A stretch of 64,000 bases of DNA from Aptenodytes patagonicus (GCF_965638725.1 NC_134982.1:3596001-3660000); one strand, 5' to 3'. Shown: positions 31,759 through 42,889, counted from the stretch's first letter. Notes: a model not told the origin generated them from the sequence alone. Translations and numbers: made by a program.

Positions 31759-33581
31759 GCGCTGGGTGTTTTTTTTTCCCCCTAAGTAGGCCCTGGCCCC
31801 GCGTCGACAGGGTATTAGGTTGTAAAGAAAGCCAGGAGGAATGAAGGCAAGGGAAGGAGGGGAAAGGGGGGGGGGGAGCCTTTTCCATCGGATCCGGGAC
31901 TGGAATTTATTGGCAGGAATGCAGTAAATGCTCCAAATGCCAGCCCAGCTAAACAGTTTTCATAATTGTTACGGAGCGGGGCACGACGAGCGTGAAAAGG
32001 ACTTTTGTTCCAACCCTGCTTTTTCCATGGGTTTACATCCCTGCGAGGGATGCTGCTCCGGGAAAGGGAGCTGGGGGGGTGGTCTTTTTTTTGGGGGGGG
32101 AGGGGGGGGGGAGTTTAACACATATTTACGTCTGTTTTCAGTCTTCGGGGAGAATTCTAGGTCGGTGTGCTGCGGGGAGAGGCTTTTTTTTTTCGGTGTT
32201 GAAATGAGAGCGGCAGCGATGCCGTGTGTGCGCGTGGAATGCAGTTAGGGGGAAAAAAAAAAACCCTAACACACATCTGGGTATTAGGTATCCGTTTGGA
32301 AATCCTAGACTGCTCTGCTTCAGTTTTTATTAAGGTCTTTACAAGGTTTTTAATGTGTAACCCATATAGCTACATGTTGTCAGTGGAGAGCTGTGGCTTT
32401 CCTGGGGGCTGTATCCCTTGGCCCCCCCCCCCGCCCCGGGGCATCGCCGGGTACCGGGCAACCTCCCCACCTTGCAACAGCGGAGCTTTATTTTTAATTG
32501 CAAAAGCGTTTTAAGGTCTTCATCCTGTAGAAGCGAGCTCGATGGCTGCGTTGAGGGGGGCTGTGACCCCGGGGCTGGTGTGGCCCGGTGGCCTCTGGTG
32601 GCTTCGGCATCCGTGTCGGTGATTTATCCCTGGGCTGGGGAGGTGGTGGGCAGGTTGCTGTCACGGGAGCCTCCAGCACAACCCAAGCCGGGAGAGAGAT
32701 TTCGGCAAGCTCGTCCTCGGGTCTGATTTGCGTCGTCGTAAGTCAGGAGCCCTTTGTGTGCTGGTTTCTCCTTCTCAGAAGGTTTCTGGTTGAGATCTGG
32801 GTTGGGTATGGGTGGAGAAGAGGTGTGTCTTGGTTGCTGCTTGAGGACGAAGCACGGAGGTGTTTGCTCATCTCTGGGAGCTGGGGCTGGTACCAACCCC
32901 GAGTCGCTTGGTGGTCGCATGGCAGCATCTCATGAACGCCGGCTTGGGCTTCCTCTGTTTTCCAGAGGACCCCCTTGGCTGATTGTCATTAAAATGCGAT
33001 TATTCCGGGTTGCTATCAAGGCAGGGGAGGAGGTCGGAGGGTGCACGGGGCTGCGGAGCATCCTGCAACACCTCCCGAGCCAGCAAGTCCTCCCAGGACG
33101 TCCCCACCAGCACAGGAGAACAGCAACGGAGACCATGCAGCAAAAATAGGATTTCTGGGGGTTTTCCACGTGGACCCTGCATGCCTTTGTGCCTATCTGG
33201 CTGGCCCGGGGGTCTTAAAAACCCCATGGATGTTGGCAGCACCCCTCTGGAAGGGTCCCCTTTCTTGAAGCATCCCTTCGTCCCACCCGACCGGCGGGTT
33301 GGAGCTTGGGGAAGGGATTCCCGTCCTACCGCTTTTTTGAAACAAGGGAAAAGTTTTCCCACACCTTTGAGGGGTGCAGAAGGAGAGGCAGATAAAGAAG
33401 GTTCTTTAAATTAAAACTTCAAAAATAATTAGACTGACTGTATACTAAACAACAGCAAAGAGGCCCATTTACTGTAAATATTATGAATGGATTTGGCTGG
33501 CTTCTTCATCCCCACCCTTCCTCTAAGGCTTTTCTCTGAGCTGAGTCGAAATTCGGCCTTCAGACAGCACGGTACTCTATA

Positions 33582-33828
33582 ATTTGCATGGCTGATGAGG
33601 CCTGAAGCCTGGTACAGAGGAAACTGGAGTCAGCTGGCTCCTCTCTAACCGCTGGAGACAGGCAGACAGGCATTTTTGGTGTGTGCCTGCGTATTTCCCG
33701 CCCCCCCCCCCCCGCCTTGTAGCTGCAGCCTTGTTTGGCTTTTAAAGAAAATGGGCACAAAAAAAGGTTCTTCTCTTCTCGAGTCGTTTTTAGCTGTGGT
33801 AATTGATTAATCACTGTCATTAGACAGT
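33582..33828. promoter_or_regulatory. candidate intronic enhancer with octamer and palindromes
   Basis: The stretch contains a perfect octamer ATTTGCAT (33582-33589), CAGACAGG words near 33661, a perfect 10-bp palindrome TGATTAATCA (33804-33813) and the hairpin-type ACTGTC-ATTA-GACAGT (33813-33828) that creates TGIF/Meis-like TGTCA sites. Binding by POU, homeodomain or TGIF proteins is inference from words only. Confidence 0.35.
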
Positions 33829-34750
33829 AGCGGTGACTAATAGGATGTTTATGAATCAAATTTCTGGTTTGGTGGACTCCATGAACTCAGCAGTTTCACT
33901 TTGGTTCTTTCTTTGCCGTCCTTTGATGCAGGGGACGTCGGGGAGCTGGGCTTCCTTCACACATGTATATTGATCACCCTATATTTTTCAAGCTTGGACA
34001 TCCCTCCTGGGCCAGCCTTGGCATTTGCCATGCTGGTGCCCGCTCTTGAGGCTTTGTAGGTCTGCAACAACATGCTTGCAGGGACCCTTTCTCGGTTTGT
34101 TTTCTTGCTTTTGTGTCCCATCCCTGAATTAACCCTCAAAAGGTCAGGGCTGGGTTCCAGCTTGGGAGAAGGTTGACTCAAGGCACCACCAAGTTGGGGT
34201 GGGAACCTTAGGGGATGTCCTCAGGGACCAGTCATCTCTACCCACTGTCTGACCCGACCTCGTTTTTGTCCTGATTTCACAAGAGGGTTTCCCAGCCGTG
34301 GTGAAGGTGATGGAAGTTCTTGGTTGGGTCAGCAGGGGACCGAGCAGAGCACTCCCAAGCTCGTAGGTCACCGCTAATGTGAGTCTGAACCAAAGCCCTA
34401 GTTACAAATACCGGGAAATCCCAGACTCCTTCCCCTGATGGCTTCTGCCAAATTTTATCCTCTGTGTCCCCATCAGACTCGCAAGGTTTCAAATCTGTTG
34501 GCAACATCTCGGCTTCTGGATACCAGCCCTTAGAAAACTTGGGCAAACTGAAGTCTTGGGGGGAAACTCAGGTGGACATTTATTTTCACGCAAGGTTGAC
34601 TTAGTTTGCTAGGAGCAAGGAGCCATTTAAGTGATTGGGTGGGCAACTTGTTAATAAATTAAAGAAATAATCTCAAGGCTCTTTAGCCCGCATGACTGCT
34701 GTATATGTTGAGTAATAAGAGCTGCCTAATTAGACATAGACACAAATTTA

Positions 34751-34905
34751 TGGTCTAGCCTGTCAATCCGCGGATTAAGGACTCCATAAGTACCTACTGA
34801 CACGATGGGCTGTAATGGCTCCTAAAGAGATGTTGTGGTCTATCGTGTCAATAATCCACAGATTAAGGGCTCCTTAAGTATGTCTTGATGTGACCGACTG
34901 TCCCA
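34751..34905. repeat. diverged 85-88-bp tandem duplication with homeodomain-type sites
   Basis: Unit 1 (from 34751) and unit 2 (from 34836) share, in order, TGGTCTA, TGTCAAT, GATTAAGG, CTCC, TAAGTA and GACYG-type words, with scattered substitutions and a 3-base shift. Unit 1 includes the perfect 12-bp palindrome AATCCGCGGATT (34765-34776), and unit 2 a weakened form. GGATTA/TAATCC is the site type of Otx/Pitx-class homeodomains. Confidence 0.65.
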
Positions 34906-36160
34906 GCTCTTCGGGGGCTCTTGTGTTGGCGTGGTGGAGGGACCCCACGGGCCACCTCGGATGGTGGCATCCCTGCAGTAGGTAAGGGTTTATTTTCTCT
35001 GCAAACAACAGGAGCTTAACACATGACCGTCCTCTAAATTAGCCTTTCAGAAATCATCCCAGCCATCAAAAGCGGGGGGGCGGGGGGTGAGGAAGCTGAA
35101 GCTGTCTAGCCCTTGTGTGCAGGGAGATATAAAAGGGTTGGGGCAAACATTGCCATGGGTGGTGTCTCCAGGCTGCCCACAAACTCCGTTAAAGGCACAA
35201 AGACCCTTTTCTGCAGCAGGATATATCCTTTAATTTGGAATTTTTTTTTTTTTTTCTTTGCTTTTGCAAAGCATACCTGGAAATCTGGCTTTGAAGGATT
35301 TTTCTTGGGGTTTTTTTTTGTTTGTTTGTTCCCCTGCCCAAGTAGCCTGTAAATTACCCGAGAGACTAGAAAGGAAGTAAAATTTCCCTTTTTGGTGCCC
35401 GTTTTTCTTCGCTTTGATGAGCTGTGCGGTTGTATGTCATGCTCGGTGTTGTCCTCACCTTGATGTAATGCCTGTTCGCTTCTCGAGTAAGAGTTCAGGG
35501 GTGTTTTTTCCCTGAGATCCTGCAAAAACAGCACTTGCCAGTAACACGAGGGGCAAAACTGCAACTGGAGCGCCCCGAGCTGCCCCGAGGACCGTCAAGT
35601 AGAGCATGCAAAAACTGATAAAAACCTCCGGGATTTGCGTCTCCATCTCTTCCATCTCGACGAGCAGGAGGAGATGGGGGGCACGGCTCTGCCCTGGGCT
35701 CGCAAATGCCGCTTAAGGTCAGCCAAGAGAGATTACCGGGCGTGAGACGGACTGAGCTTGGTCTCAGCCTTGGCCCCGGCCAGACGACGCGTTGCGCTGA
35801 CACCAGTCCAGCCAATTTTTTTTAAGCCCTCCGCCTGTGCTGACGGATAAAGGAGGAAGGACCATAGGTTCATCTGCTCATCGGCGATGCCCACATCGCT
35901 CGTTTTCCGGCAGAAAGCTGCCTCCTGGGAAGCCAGGCAGGGATCTCGCCACCCCTCCAGGTCTCCTTGCTGCCCCAGGAGCTCACGTCTCAGTCCTGGT
36001 CCTTCTAGGAAAGGTCCGTAAGACCAATCTCCTTTTGGTGCTATGATTTCTTGGTGGACGTCTACATTAATTTATCTGTTGGCTTTACGCATTTGTGTTG
36101 GTTATCGGTCGTGCGTGCAGTGTCACTTCTGCAAGTGGCGCAGGTGAAGGTACCACAAAA

Positions 36161-36270
36161 CCTGAGCAACCTGATGTAGTTGAAGATGTCCCTGCCCGCG
36201 GCGGGGGGGCTTGGACTAGATGGCCTTTAAAGGTCCCTTCCAACCCAAACCATCCTGTGATTCTATGAAA
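36161..36270 (+). mobile_element. CR1 LINE 3' tail, sense, in intron 3
   Basis: CCTGAGCAACCTGATGTAGT, TGAAGATGTCCCTGCCCGCG, TTGGACTAGATGGCCTTTAA and the terminal CATCCTGTGATTCTATGAAA form the last 110 bases of the main CR1 subfamily of the window. Confidence 0.95.
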
Positions 36271-39200
36271 ATTTGGAGACTTTTGTTAGCGGTTCAGGGT
36301 AGATGATGCCACGGTGAGTATTGCGTCAGGGTTGATGTTCGGTGGGAAATCCAGCCCCAGGGATCACAGAGGAATGAGGGAGAGGAGGGGGTGTGACGAT
36401 GAGAAGTTTAGGAAGAGCATGAGAAGATGCTTTGCATCAAAGCTGTTCCTTAAAAAAGAAAAAAAATTAAAAAAAAAAAAAAACGTAGTTTGAAACACTT
36501 CCACAGTTGGATAATTTAATTTGCATCTAATCCTAATATCGTCGAGGAAAGATCCAATTACAGGCATTTAAAAACCTAATCAGGAACGCAGTTGTATTCC
36601 CATTTTCAGCGACGAGTTATCATTGCAGATATCGGTGACAACTTAGATAGCTCTTGACTTGATCAGATGGGAGTAGTCCCGGCGGGTGAGATAGCTCAGT
36701 GTGTGCTAAACTTGCTGTTTTCTTTAGCGGTCGGTTGATTACAGGAAAACCTTTAGCTATGTCAAAACAAAACAAAGCAAAACAAAAGATCCCCAGCCCA
36801 CCTCCCCTCGACGTTCACAAACTTGGCACCGGGACGAGGCTGAGATCCGAAAGCCGGCCAGGAGCTGCGATGGGGTTTGGGGTTTTGGGTTTTTTTTTTT
36901 TAATTCAGTTTTGCTGAAATGTTTCGGTTCTTCCTGAATGAAAAAAGAACTTTTTCTTCCCAAACTCCTAATAAAACTGCCAGAGCGCGGAAAGAAAAAG
37001 TACAGATGACATGGTTTCATCATCTTAAAAGTGTTCGTGTGTCGAGGAGAAAAGCCGCACCAGAAATTTTCTGCCACTTCCAAGCGATGCGAGATGCGAG
37101 TCCTCCTGCCACAGCGTGGGAGAACCAAGCGTGGGGCCTTTACTGATAAATTCGGGTGTTTCCATGGTGTGAATCTCCCATACCCGCCTTCATCTGGACC
37201 TCCTTGGTTTCAGCAGCTTTTAAATTTTTGGGGTTATTGCTCCGGTGTCCCATCCTCCAGGATTTCTGTATGGATGTGGCATTTTCTGCAGCATCCCTCC
37301 CCGGAGCAGGATGATGCCCCGAGCCCACAGGCAGCGCGTGCACACCCGAAGCTAGAGAAATTCTGGCTGTGGCCTTTTATTGAGCAATTTTGGGCAGGAC
37401 TTGATGTTCGCGAGGGTCAAGGCAAGTGGTGGGAAACCTCGCAGCCTCTCAGGCTGGTTGGTGTGTTGGGAAGTAGCTGGGATGATGCTTTTGTGGAGGA
37501 CACTCCTTCCTCTCGAAGGGATGCGCCGGTAAAAGGGCAGCCCCTCAGGAGGGTGTAAAAAAACGTGGGAAAAAATCATTTTTTCGATGGGAATGTGATG
37601 TTGAATAATGTGGTTGTGCTGGGGCACCGCCGTCTTCGTCACCATCCACACCAAACTTCGTTACCCCAAAGACTTGGGGTATCAAACTATTGCCTTAATG
37701 TCTCCCCTTCATGCAGAAATGTGCTCTGCTTCGGATGGCCGTTCTCCGTAGACCCAACTCTAAGCGATCAATACGACTAATTCTCTAAATTCCTGAGGGC
37801 AGACTCGCTTTATTATTTATATATATTTTTTTTCCACAATAAGCTTGCATAATGCGCTGGGGGGAGCCTGACGGAGCCCCTAGGCAGGCTGTAATGCAAA
37901 CCATGGAAAATAATAATAAACCACTGATAGCAGCAAATGGAGGGATGCTTAATAACGAAATAATAGCGCGGATGTTTATAGCATTAAACATTATCATTGT
38001 TTGCTGGAATATGGGAACGCTCCCAGTTTGCTGGGAGTTTTCCAGGCATTTAGAAAGGGTTGTGTTTGCTCCGAGGAGCTCGTAAAAACGTTGCTTTTAA
38101 CTCAAAACAAGAACCCCAATGCGTTTCTCAGCTGTTCCTGGGCTGTCGCACACGAGGACACGCTGAGGGTGATGTGGCTGCGAATTTCCGGGGATCTGGG
38201 TTTTTGTGTGGGTTTGCGGCAGGCGGAGACGGGAGTTGGATGGTGGGTCCAGGTGAACCCGGCGGGGCGTTTTGGGGCAAAATCCACCTATGTGCTTCAT
38301 TTGCCCAGACCCATGGTCTTTGCCACCAAAAAAGCCTTTCGGGGAAAAAATCTCCGTCCCCGTAGGAAGTATCTCTGCGTCATTTTTTCCTCCTCTCCTG
38401 CAACCTCCTCTCCTGCCTCTGCCGCCCGAGTGACTGCACCGGCTTTTCCCACCCCTTTTCCCGGCGGATGCCAGAATCAGGGAGGCGGGTGGGAGCGGGG
38501 CGGCTCCGCCGGGGTCCCAACAACCGTGAAAAGCCGCTTTGGTGGCGGCTGGCAGGGAGGCCTGGTCCTGTTTATCCGAGCTCAACCCTTATATTCTCAT
38601 GGCTTTTTGACTAGACATCCAGTCAACAGCCGAATCCCGCAAACGGAAGAGGCTCTGGCATATTTATACTGTGTGCTGGCATTGGCTCCTTAAAAAAAAA
38701 AAATATCCCGGATTACCTAAGACTTGTCCTTGAGGTCTGGTCACCCCATGTCATTGAAAAACCTAGTGGGATTCATTCATGAACTTCCAGCCCTCCATAA
38801 AGGTCTGTTCATTCATAGCCAAGGCAGTTTTCTTTTTTTTTTTTTTTTTAAGGTTTTTTTTTTTTTTTTAATGCGCTGGCAATTAAATAACTCTTTGTAA
38901 GCGGCAATGAGCTACTTGTTAAGTGGTCTTCACTAATGCAAGCACAAATATCAGGTGAAAAAGTCTTTTTTTTCCCTCCGCCTCCTCCTGAAAGGGATGC
39001 TTTTATGGTCAAGTAAATAAAAACCTATAGGAATTTCAGCGGGGTTCAATGACTGGTGCTCCAAAATTCCCTCAACTGCTGTAAAACAAAACCCAAGAAG
39101 CTCTGAGCATCGCTGGCAGGCAGTTGGCAGGGAGGGTGCAGCAGAGGGGGGGCGATGGGTGGTCGAGGTGGGGATGGATCCAGGAGCATCATCCCCCTGG

Positions 39201-40148
39201 ATCCAGGAGCATCTCCCCCCTCCCCCCCCCCCCCCCCAGATTCCTCTATCTCCCGGGCGGGTGGGGGAAACACCATCCTGGGGGTGTTTCTTGCCCCTCT
39301 GGGTGCACCCTTGGGTGGGGGGCACCCCGTTTGGGTTAGGGGGGAGGTAACCCAAACCGCCCACCCCGCCTCGGTCCCTCACCCGGTGCCAGGTTTCAGC
39401 AGGATATAAAGTTATCCGCAACAAAGCCTTGGGGGGCACCGAAAAGGGGAGGTGGAAGGACAAACTGGGGCACACCTCGGCGGATGCTTTCCCAGGGACC
39501 ACCCCCCCCCCGCCGCCAGAACCCTCATCCCCGGTTTCACCCGGCAGCGAGGGTCCCTATTTCGGGGTGTATGCAGTCAGGCCCATTTTTAGTAGCTGCC
39601 TCCAGCGACTGGAGAAATATTTTCCTCGCTGGCATAGAAATGAGGAAATTAAAAGTGTGTGGCTGGGCTTTCCCCCCCCCCCCCCCTTTTTTTTTTTAAA
39701 AGCGCAGCGCAGGCACAACTCGGAGACGGGAGAAGAACGCCTGCGCCGGGGAAGCGGGCTTATTAATAGCAAAAAATACAGAAAACAGGGCAGCCAGCGT
39801 GCCGCTGCCGTTGCTCATGCTGGGGGGGGGGGGGACGGGACTTGGGGGGCTGCTAAGGTGATGCAGGGAGAGCTTTGGGGTGCTGGGTCACCCAGCATCC
39901 CCGGTCCCATAGCTGCTCCCGTGGTGCGGGGGATTATTTCGGTAGCGCTCACTAACTCGCATTCCCAGCTTGATTCCTTTTTTTTTTTTTTTTAATTTTT
40001 TTTTTTTTTTTTTTGGAAATACAATTACGGAGATGAATAGTTCCCAGGTCTTAACATGCCTACCGAGGCTGGAAGGAATTACCCACTGAGCAGCGCCAGG
40101 CTGCTAGGGATCCTCCGTCAGGAAAAGGGGCTTTTTCACATTTCTCGG

Positions 40149-40173
40149 CCCCCCCCCCCCCCCCCCCCCCCCC
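40149..40173. repeat. 25-base poly-C run
   Basis: An uninterrupted C run in intron 3, about 830 bases before exon 4. A second C run of about 16 lies at 39222-39237. Lengths may be inexact. Confidence 0.88.
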
Positions 40174-41002
40174 GCTTTTTCCTCTTACGTCGTATCCTCG
40201 CTGCTCGCACAGAGTAGCTACGGGCAAGGGAGTCGAAAGAAGGGCTACGGGAACGACTTTCTGGGTTTTGTGGAGTATTTTTAGGCCATTTTTGTTAACA
40301 AGCGTGAGATTTCTGGTCCGCACCCTGCCGCCGTCTGACGGCACTTCCTGCGGGTCAGGCCTTCATCCGACGTCTCCATCCTCTCCATCACCCAGGCTCT
40401 GCCTGCGGGCAGGGAAAAGCCCCATGACCTAGAGCAGGCGCGAGTCCTTGTCCCCTCCGGTCCTATGGGGTGACCTTCAATGTGCTTTTCTTAGCAGCAC
40501 CTCATTTTTTTTCAGCGTCTGTGCATAGCAGATAGTTATGGAAATGGATCCATCGTCTGGTGGGTGCAAATAAGGGGTTTTAGGGTGCTTGGTGTTGCTG
40601 GATGCAGCTGGCTGGAGCATCTCGTCTCTCCTGTTGGCACTGAAGGTGGTCCTCGTGATGGTTTGGGTGAGGGTTGGCTGTGCCGTAGGTGCTGCTGGTG
40701 GGTCTCAAGCCACTTCTGAAGGTGGACCTGGTGATTTAGGGCCCATCGCTCCAACCAGAGCTAGGCACTGAAGCAGCACAGGAATCCCCAAACCTGGGTC
40801 AACTTAAATGGTCTTAATAGTGGCCTTAACACGTGGCTTTTGGAAACGGTGGATGTGCTATGGGCGTTGATGTGTGCATGGGGAGCATCATGAAGACATA
40901 GGCAGGCAAGGACCTGCCAGCATTGCGTCGCTTTTGGGTCGTATTACCCCCCCGGTGCTCAACTTCTCCTTTTCTTCCTTTTTTTTTTCTCTTGTTCTGT
41001 AG

Positions 41003-41541
41003 ATTCCCAAGTTCTTCAGGAGCCGGGGGATCGGTCACACTGGTGCGTGGTGGCATACTGGGAAGAGAAGACGCGTGTGGGTCGGCTGTACTCTGTCCAA
41101 GAGCCCTCCCTGGATATCTTCTATGATCTACCTCAGGGGAATGGTTTCTGCCTCGGACAGCTCAACTCGGACAACAAAAGCCAACTGGTGCAGAAGGTCC
41201 GCAGCAAGATCGGCTATGGCATCCAGCTCACCAAGGAAGTGGACGGCGTGTGGGTGTACAACCGCAGCAGTTACCCCATCTTCATCAAGTCGGCCACACT
41301 GGACAACCCCGACTCCAGGACGTTGCTGGTTCACAAAGTGTTCCCAGGTTTTTCCATCAAGGCTTTTGACTACGAGAAGGCGTACAGCTTGCAGAGACCC
41401 AACGACCATGAGTTCATGCAGCAACCATGGACCGGATTTACTGTTCAGATCAGCTTTGTGAAAGGCTGGGGCCAGTGCTACACGAGACAGTTTATCAGCA
41501 GTTGCCCGTGCTGGTTGGAGGTTATTTTTAATAACCGATGA
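41003..41541 (+). CDS. SMAD7: SMAD7 coding exon 4 (MH2 domain and stop)
   Basis: It completes Asp214 and encodes residues 215-392, then TGA at 41539-41541. MH2 starts at about His226 (HWCVVAYWEEKTRVGRLY) and runs to the end (CPCWLEVIFNNR). It has no C-terminal SSXS receptor-phosphorylation motif, as expected for an inhibitory Smad. The basic residues needed in human SMAD7 for type I receptor binding (Lys312, Lys316, Lys401, Arg409 as I recall) are all present as Lys278, Lys282, Lys367 and Arg375, with a constant offset of 34. Against the human sequence there are only a few substitutions, such as Tyr285 for Cys and Lys291 for Arg, so MH2 is under strong constraint. Acceptor TTCTGTAG. Confidence 0.98.
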
Positions 41542-41578
41542 CTCGAGACAGAGTGGACTCATGACATTTATACTACTT

Positions 41579-41586
41579 TGCTGCTA
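41579..41586 (+). promoter_or_regulatory. miR-15/16/195/424/497 8-mer seed site
   Basis: TGCTGCTA lies 38 bases after the stop codon. TGCTGCT complements seed AGCAGCA, and the A opposite position 1 makes it an 8-mer. Sites very close to a stop codon are usually less effective. Confidence 0.55.
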
Positions 41587-42464
41587 TTATTTCCTTCTGA
41601 GTGCTTGCTTTTCATGCAAACTTTTTGTTTTTGTTTTGTTTTGTTTGTTCCCCCTCCCTCCCTCCCCCCCCCGTTTTGAGAAATAGCTTATGGAAAGATT
41701 TTTTTGCCTTGGGTATTTTGATAAATATATCTATTTTTTAAAAGTGTGAATGACCAATAACTCAGAAGGGCGAGAGAAGGGCGGGGTGGGGGGGGAGGGA
41801 TTGCATATGATAATTATTTCACGCCTCTGAAAGGGTTATCGTATGTGATCGATGGATTCGGAAGCCACTTGCTATATTTTACAGCTCCTTCTCTTGGATA
41901 AAACAACAAGATACCTGTATTTTTTACGCACCACCTTCCCCTTGCCGCCAGCCATCCCGGGTGACGGTGACACCGAGACCCCTTCCCCAGCGGTGCTAAC
42001 CCCACGTTGCCGCCGAAGGATGGTGCAAAACCTTCCCAACCAGGTCTTTACCCACCCTTTTAATTTTTATTTTATTTTTCTTGTTCCTGGGTTCACGTCT
42101 TGTCACTGTGTTCATCCTTCCACTGCCTTTTTTTTTTTTTTATGGTCATGGATTGATGCAAGGGGAGAAAACAACAGCGGAGAAACCTCGTGCGTGGCCC
42201 GTGCTTTATAATTTGAGCTGAGATGCGAAGCGAAAGAAGCCTAAGCCTAAAACTAAACAAAACAAAACAAAACCAACAAAACAAATGGGAAAACAAAAGA
42301 AAAAGTGTTCACAATAGTTGGTCTGTTGTAACCTGCTTAGATCAGGTTATCCCGGTACCATCCTATCTGGAAATGCAGTTGTGCTTTCATTTCTTCTTGA
42401 ATTCATACACGAGTATGATACTTTTACACTGTTCTTAGCTCAATGAGCATGTTTAGACCTTAAC

Positions 42465-42472
42465 ATAAGCTA
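42465..42472 (+). promoter_or_regulatory. miR-21 8-mer seed site
   Basis: ATAAGCTA complements the miR-21-5p seed (AGCUUAU) with an A opposite position 1, in an AU-rich context. SMAD7 is a well-known miR-21 target in mammalian fibrosis models, so this site is likely to be a conserved functional one. Confidence 0.7.
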
Positions 42473-42545
42473 TTTTTCTAAATATAAAGGTTTAAATGAA
42501 CAAGAGAGCATTCTCATTGGAACTTTAGCATTGTAGTGCTTTGGA

Positions 42546-42551
42546 AATAAA
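42546..42551 (+). promoter_or_regulatory. proximal poly(A) signal AATAAA
   Basis: A canonical hexamer in GGAAATAAAACAC. Use would shorten the 3'UTR by about 310 bases and drop the Pumilio, miR-25/92, miR-17 and miR-181 sites while keeping miR-15/16 and miR-21. Usage is not shown by the sequence. Confidence 0.5.
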
Positions 42552-42640
42552 ACACACAAAAAAAAGGACTCCTTAAAAAAACCCTGAGATTTATTAAAGA
42601 AAAAAATGTATTTTATGTTATATATAAATATATTATTACT

Positions 42641-42648
42641 TGTAAATA
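42641..42648 (+). promoter_or_regulatory. Pumilio response element
   Basis: TGTAAATA fits the consensus UGUANAUA and lies in an AU-rich stretch. It would favour deadenylation or decay through PUM proteins. Confidence 0.55.
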
Positions 42649-42683
42649 TAAAGACGTTTTATAAGCATCATTATTTATGTATT

Positions 42684-42690
42684 GTGCAAT
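42684..42690 (+). promoter_or_regulatory. miR-25/32/92/363/367 7-mer seed site
   Basis: GTGCAAT complements seed AUUGCAC and is followed by G, so it is a 7-mer-m8. It sits in AU-rich sequence 36 bases after the Pumilio element, a favourable spacing. Confidence 0.6.
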
Positions 42691-42720
42691 GTGTATAAAC
42701 GAGAAAAAAATAAGAAAGAT

Positions 42721-42727
42721 GCACTTT
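42721..42727 (+). promoter_or_regulatory. miR-17/20/93/106 7-mer seed site
   Basis: GCACTTT complements seed AAAGUGC. It is 31 bases downstream of the miR-25/92 site, within the range for cooperative action. The two families come from the same vertebrate miRNA clusters (miR-17-92, miR-106b-25). Confidence 0.55.
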
Positions 42728-42822
42728 GCTTTAATATAAATGCAAATAACAAATGCCAAATTAAAAAAAAAAAAAAAAGAACACGAGATTGGTGTTTTTT
42801 TCTATGGGTGTTATCATCCAGA

Positions 42823-42829
42823 TGAATGT
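42823..42829 (+). promoter_or_regulatory. miR-181 7-mer seed site
   Basis: TGAATGT complements the miR-181 seed ACAUUCA. It is near the distal poly(A) signal. Confidence 0.45.
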
Positions 42830-42853
42830 TTTTTCTAAAGGAGTTTATGTTCC

Positions 42854-42866
42854 ATTAAAAAATAAA
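42854..42866 (+). terminator. distal SMAD7 poly(A) signals ATTAAA and AATAAA
   Basis: ATTAAA (42854-42859) and AATAAA (42861-42866) lie almost back to back, followed by a cleavage-competent region and a GTGCCGAGTGGCTTTTTTAG downstream element. The sharp change to GC-rich sequence afterwards supports this as the gene end. Confidence 0.85.
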
Positions 42867-42889
42867 AACGTACACTTGATCCCAGGCTG

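Larger units (their letters stand above)
22658..41002 (+). other. SMAD7 intron 3
   Basis: An 18345-nt phase-1 intron with donor GTAAGA and acceptor TTGTTCTGTAG. It holds three short CR1 tails (23193, 23347, 36161), three tandem duplications and minisatellites within 28560-31216, an AT repeat at 30311-30363, CCGT repeats near 31551-31632, C runs at 39222-39237 and 40149-40173, and several motif clusters listed separately. Its stop-free frames (for example 38001-38693 and 39429-39995) lack domains and cross low-complexity sequence. In human, this large intron carries colorectal-cancer-associated regulatory variants, so enhancers are plausible here. Confidence 0.92.
14745..42885 (+). other. SMAD7 gene (whole transcription unit)
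   Basis: The transcription unit runs from an inferred start near 14745 to the poly(A) region near 42885. It has four coding exons (511, 54, 75 and 539 coding nt; 1179 nt with stop, 392 aa) and three GT-AG introns, all in phase 1. The product is an inhibitory Smad. It binds activated type I receptors through MH2, blocks R-Smad phosphorylation, and brings Smurf1/2 HECT ligases to the receptor via a PPPPY motif. It acts in nucleus and cytoplasm. The human protein, as I recall it, is 426 aa; all 34 missing residues lie before the PY motif, in the Gly/His-rich and Pro/Ala-rich spacers of the N-terminal half. The start and 5' exon structure are inferred; coding exons are firm. Confidence 0.95.
41542..42885 (+). 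other. SMAD7 3'UTR
   Basis: About 1.34 kb, AU-rich with A and T tracts, after the TGA. It carries seed matches for microRNAs reported to target SMAD7 in mammals, a Pumilio element and poly(A) signals, listed separately. A C-rich stretch (41650-41673) and a TAAAC/AAAAC repeat (42254-42280) are the main low-complexity parts. The 3' end is set by the ATTAAA/AATAAA pair at 42854-42866, with GT- and T-rich sequence about 30-45 bases on. Confidence 0.88.

Noticed and set aside
36863..36900. Telomere-like GGGGTTTGGGGTTTTGGGTT stretch (a similar one at 59605-59635)
   Set aside because: The units are irregular and do not match TTAGGG. They are best read as simple G/T-rich sequence.
38001..38693. 230-codon sense frame in SMAD7 intron 3
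   Set aside because: No domain, no start or splice context, low-complexity Pro/Ser/Ala segment, and an overlapping 162-codon antisense frame.
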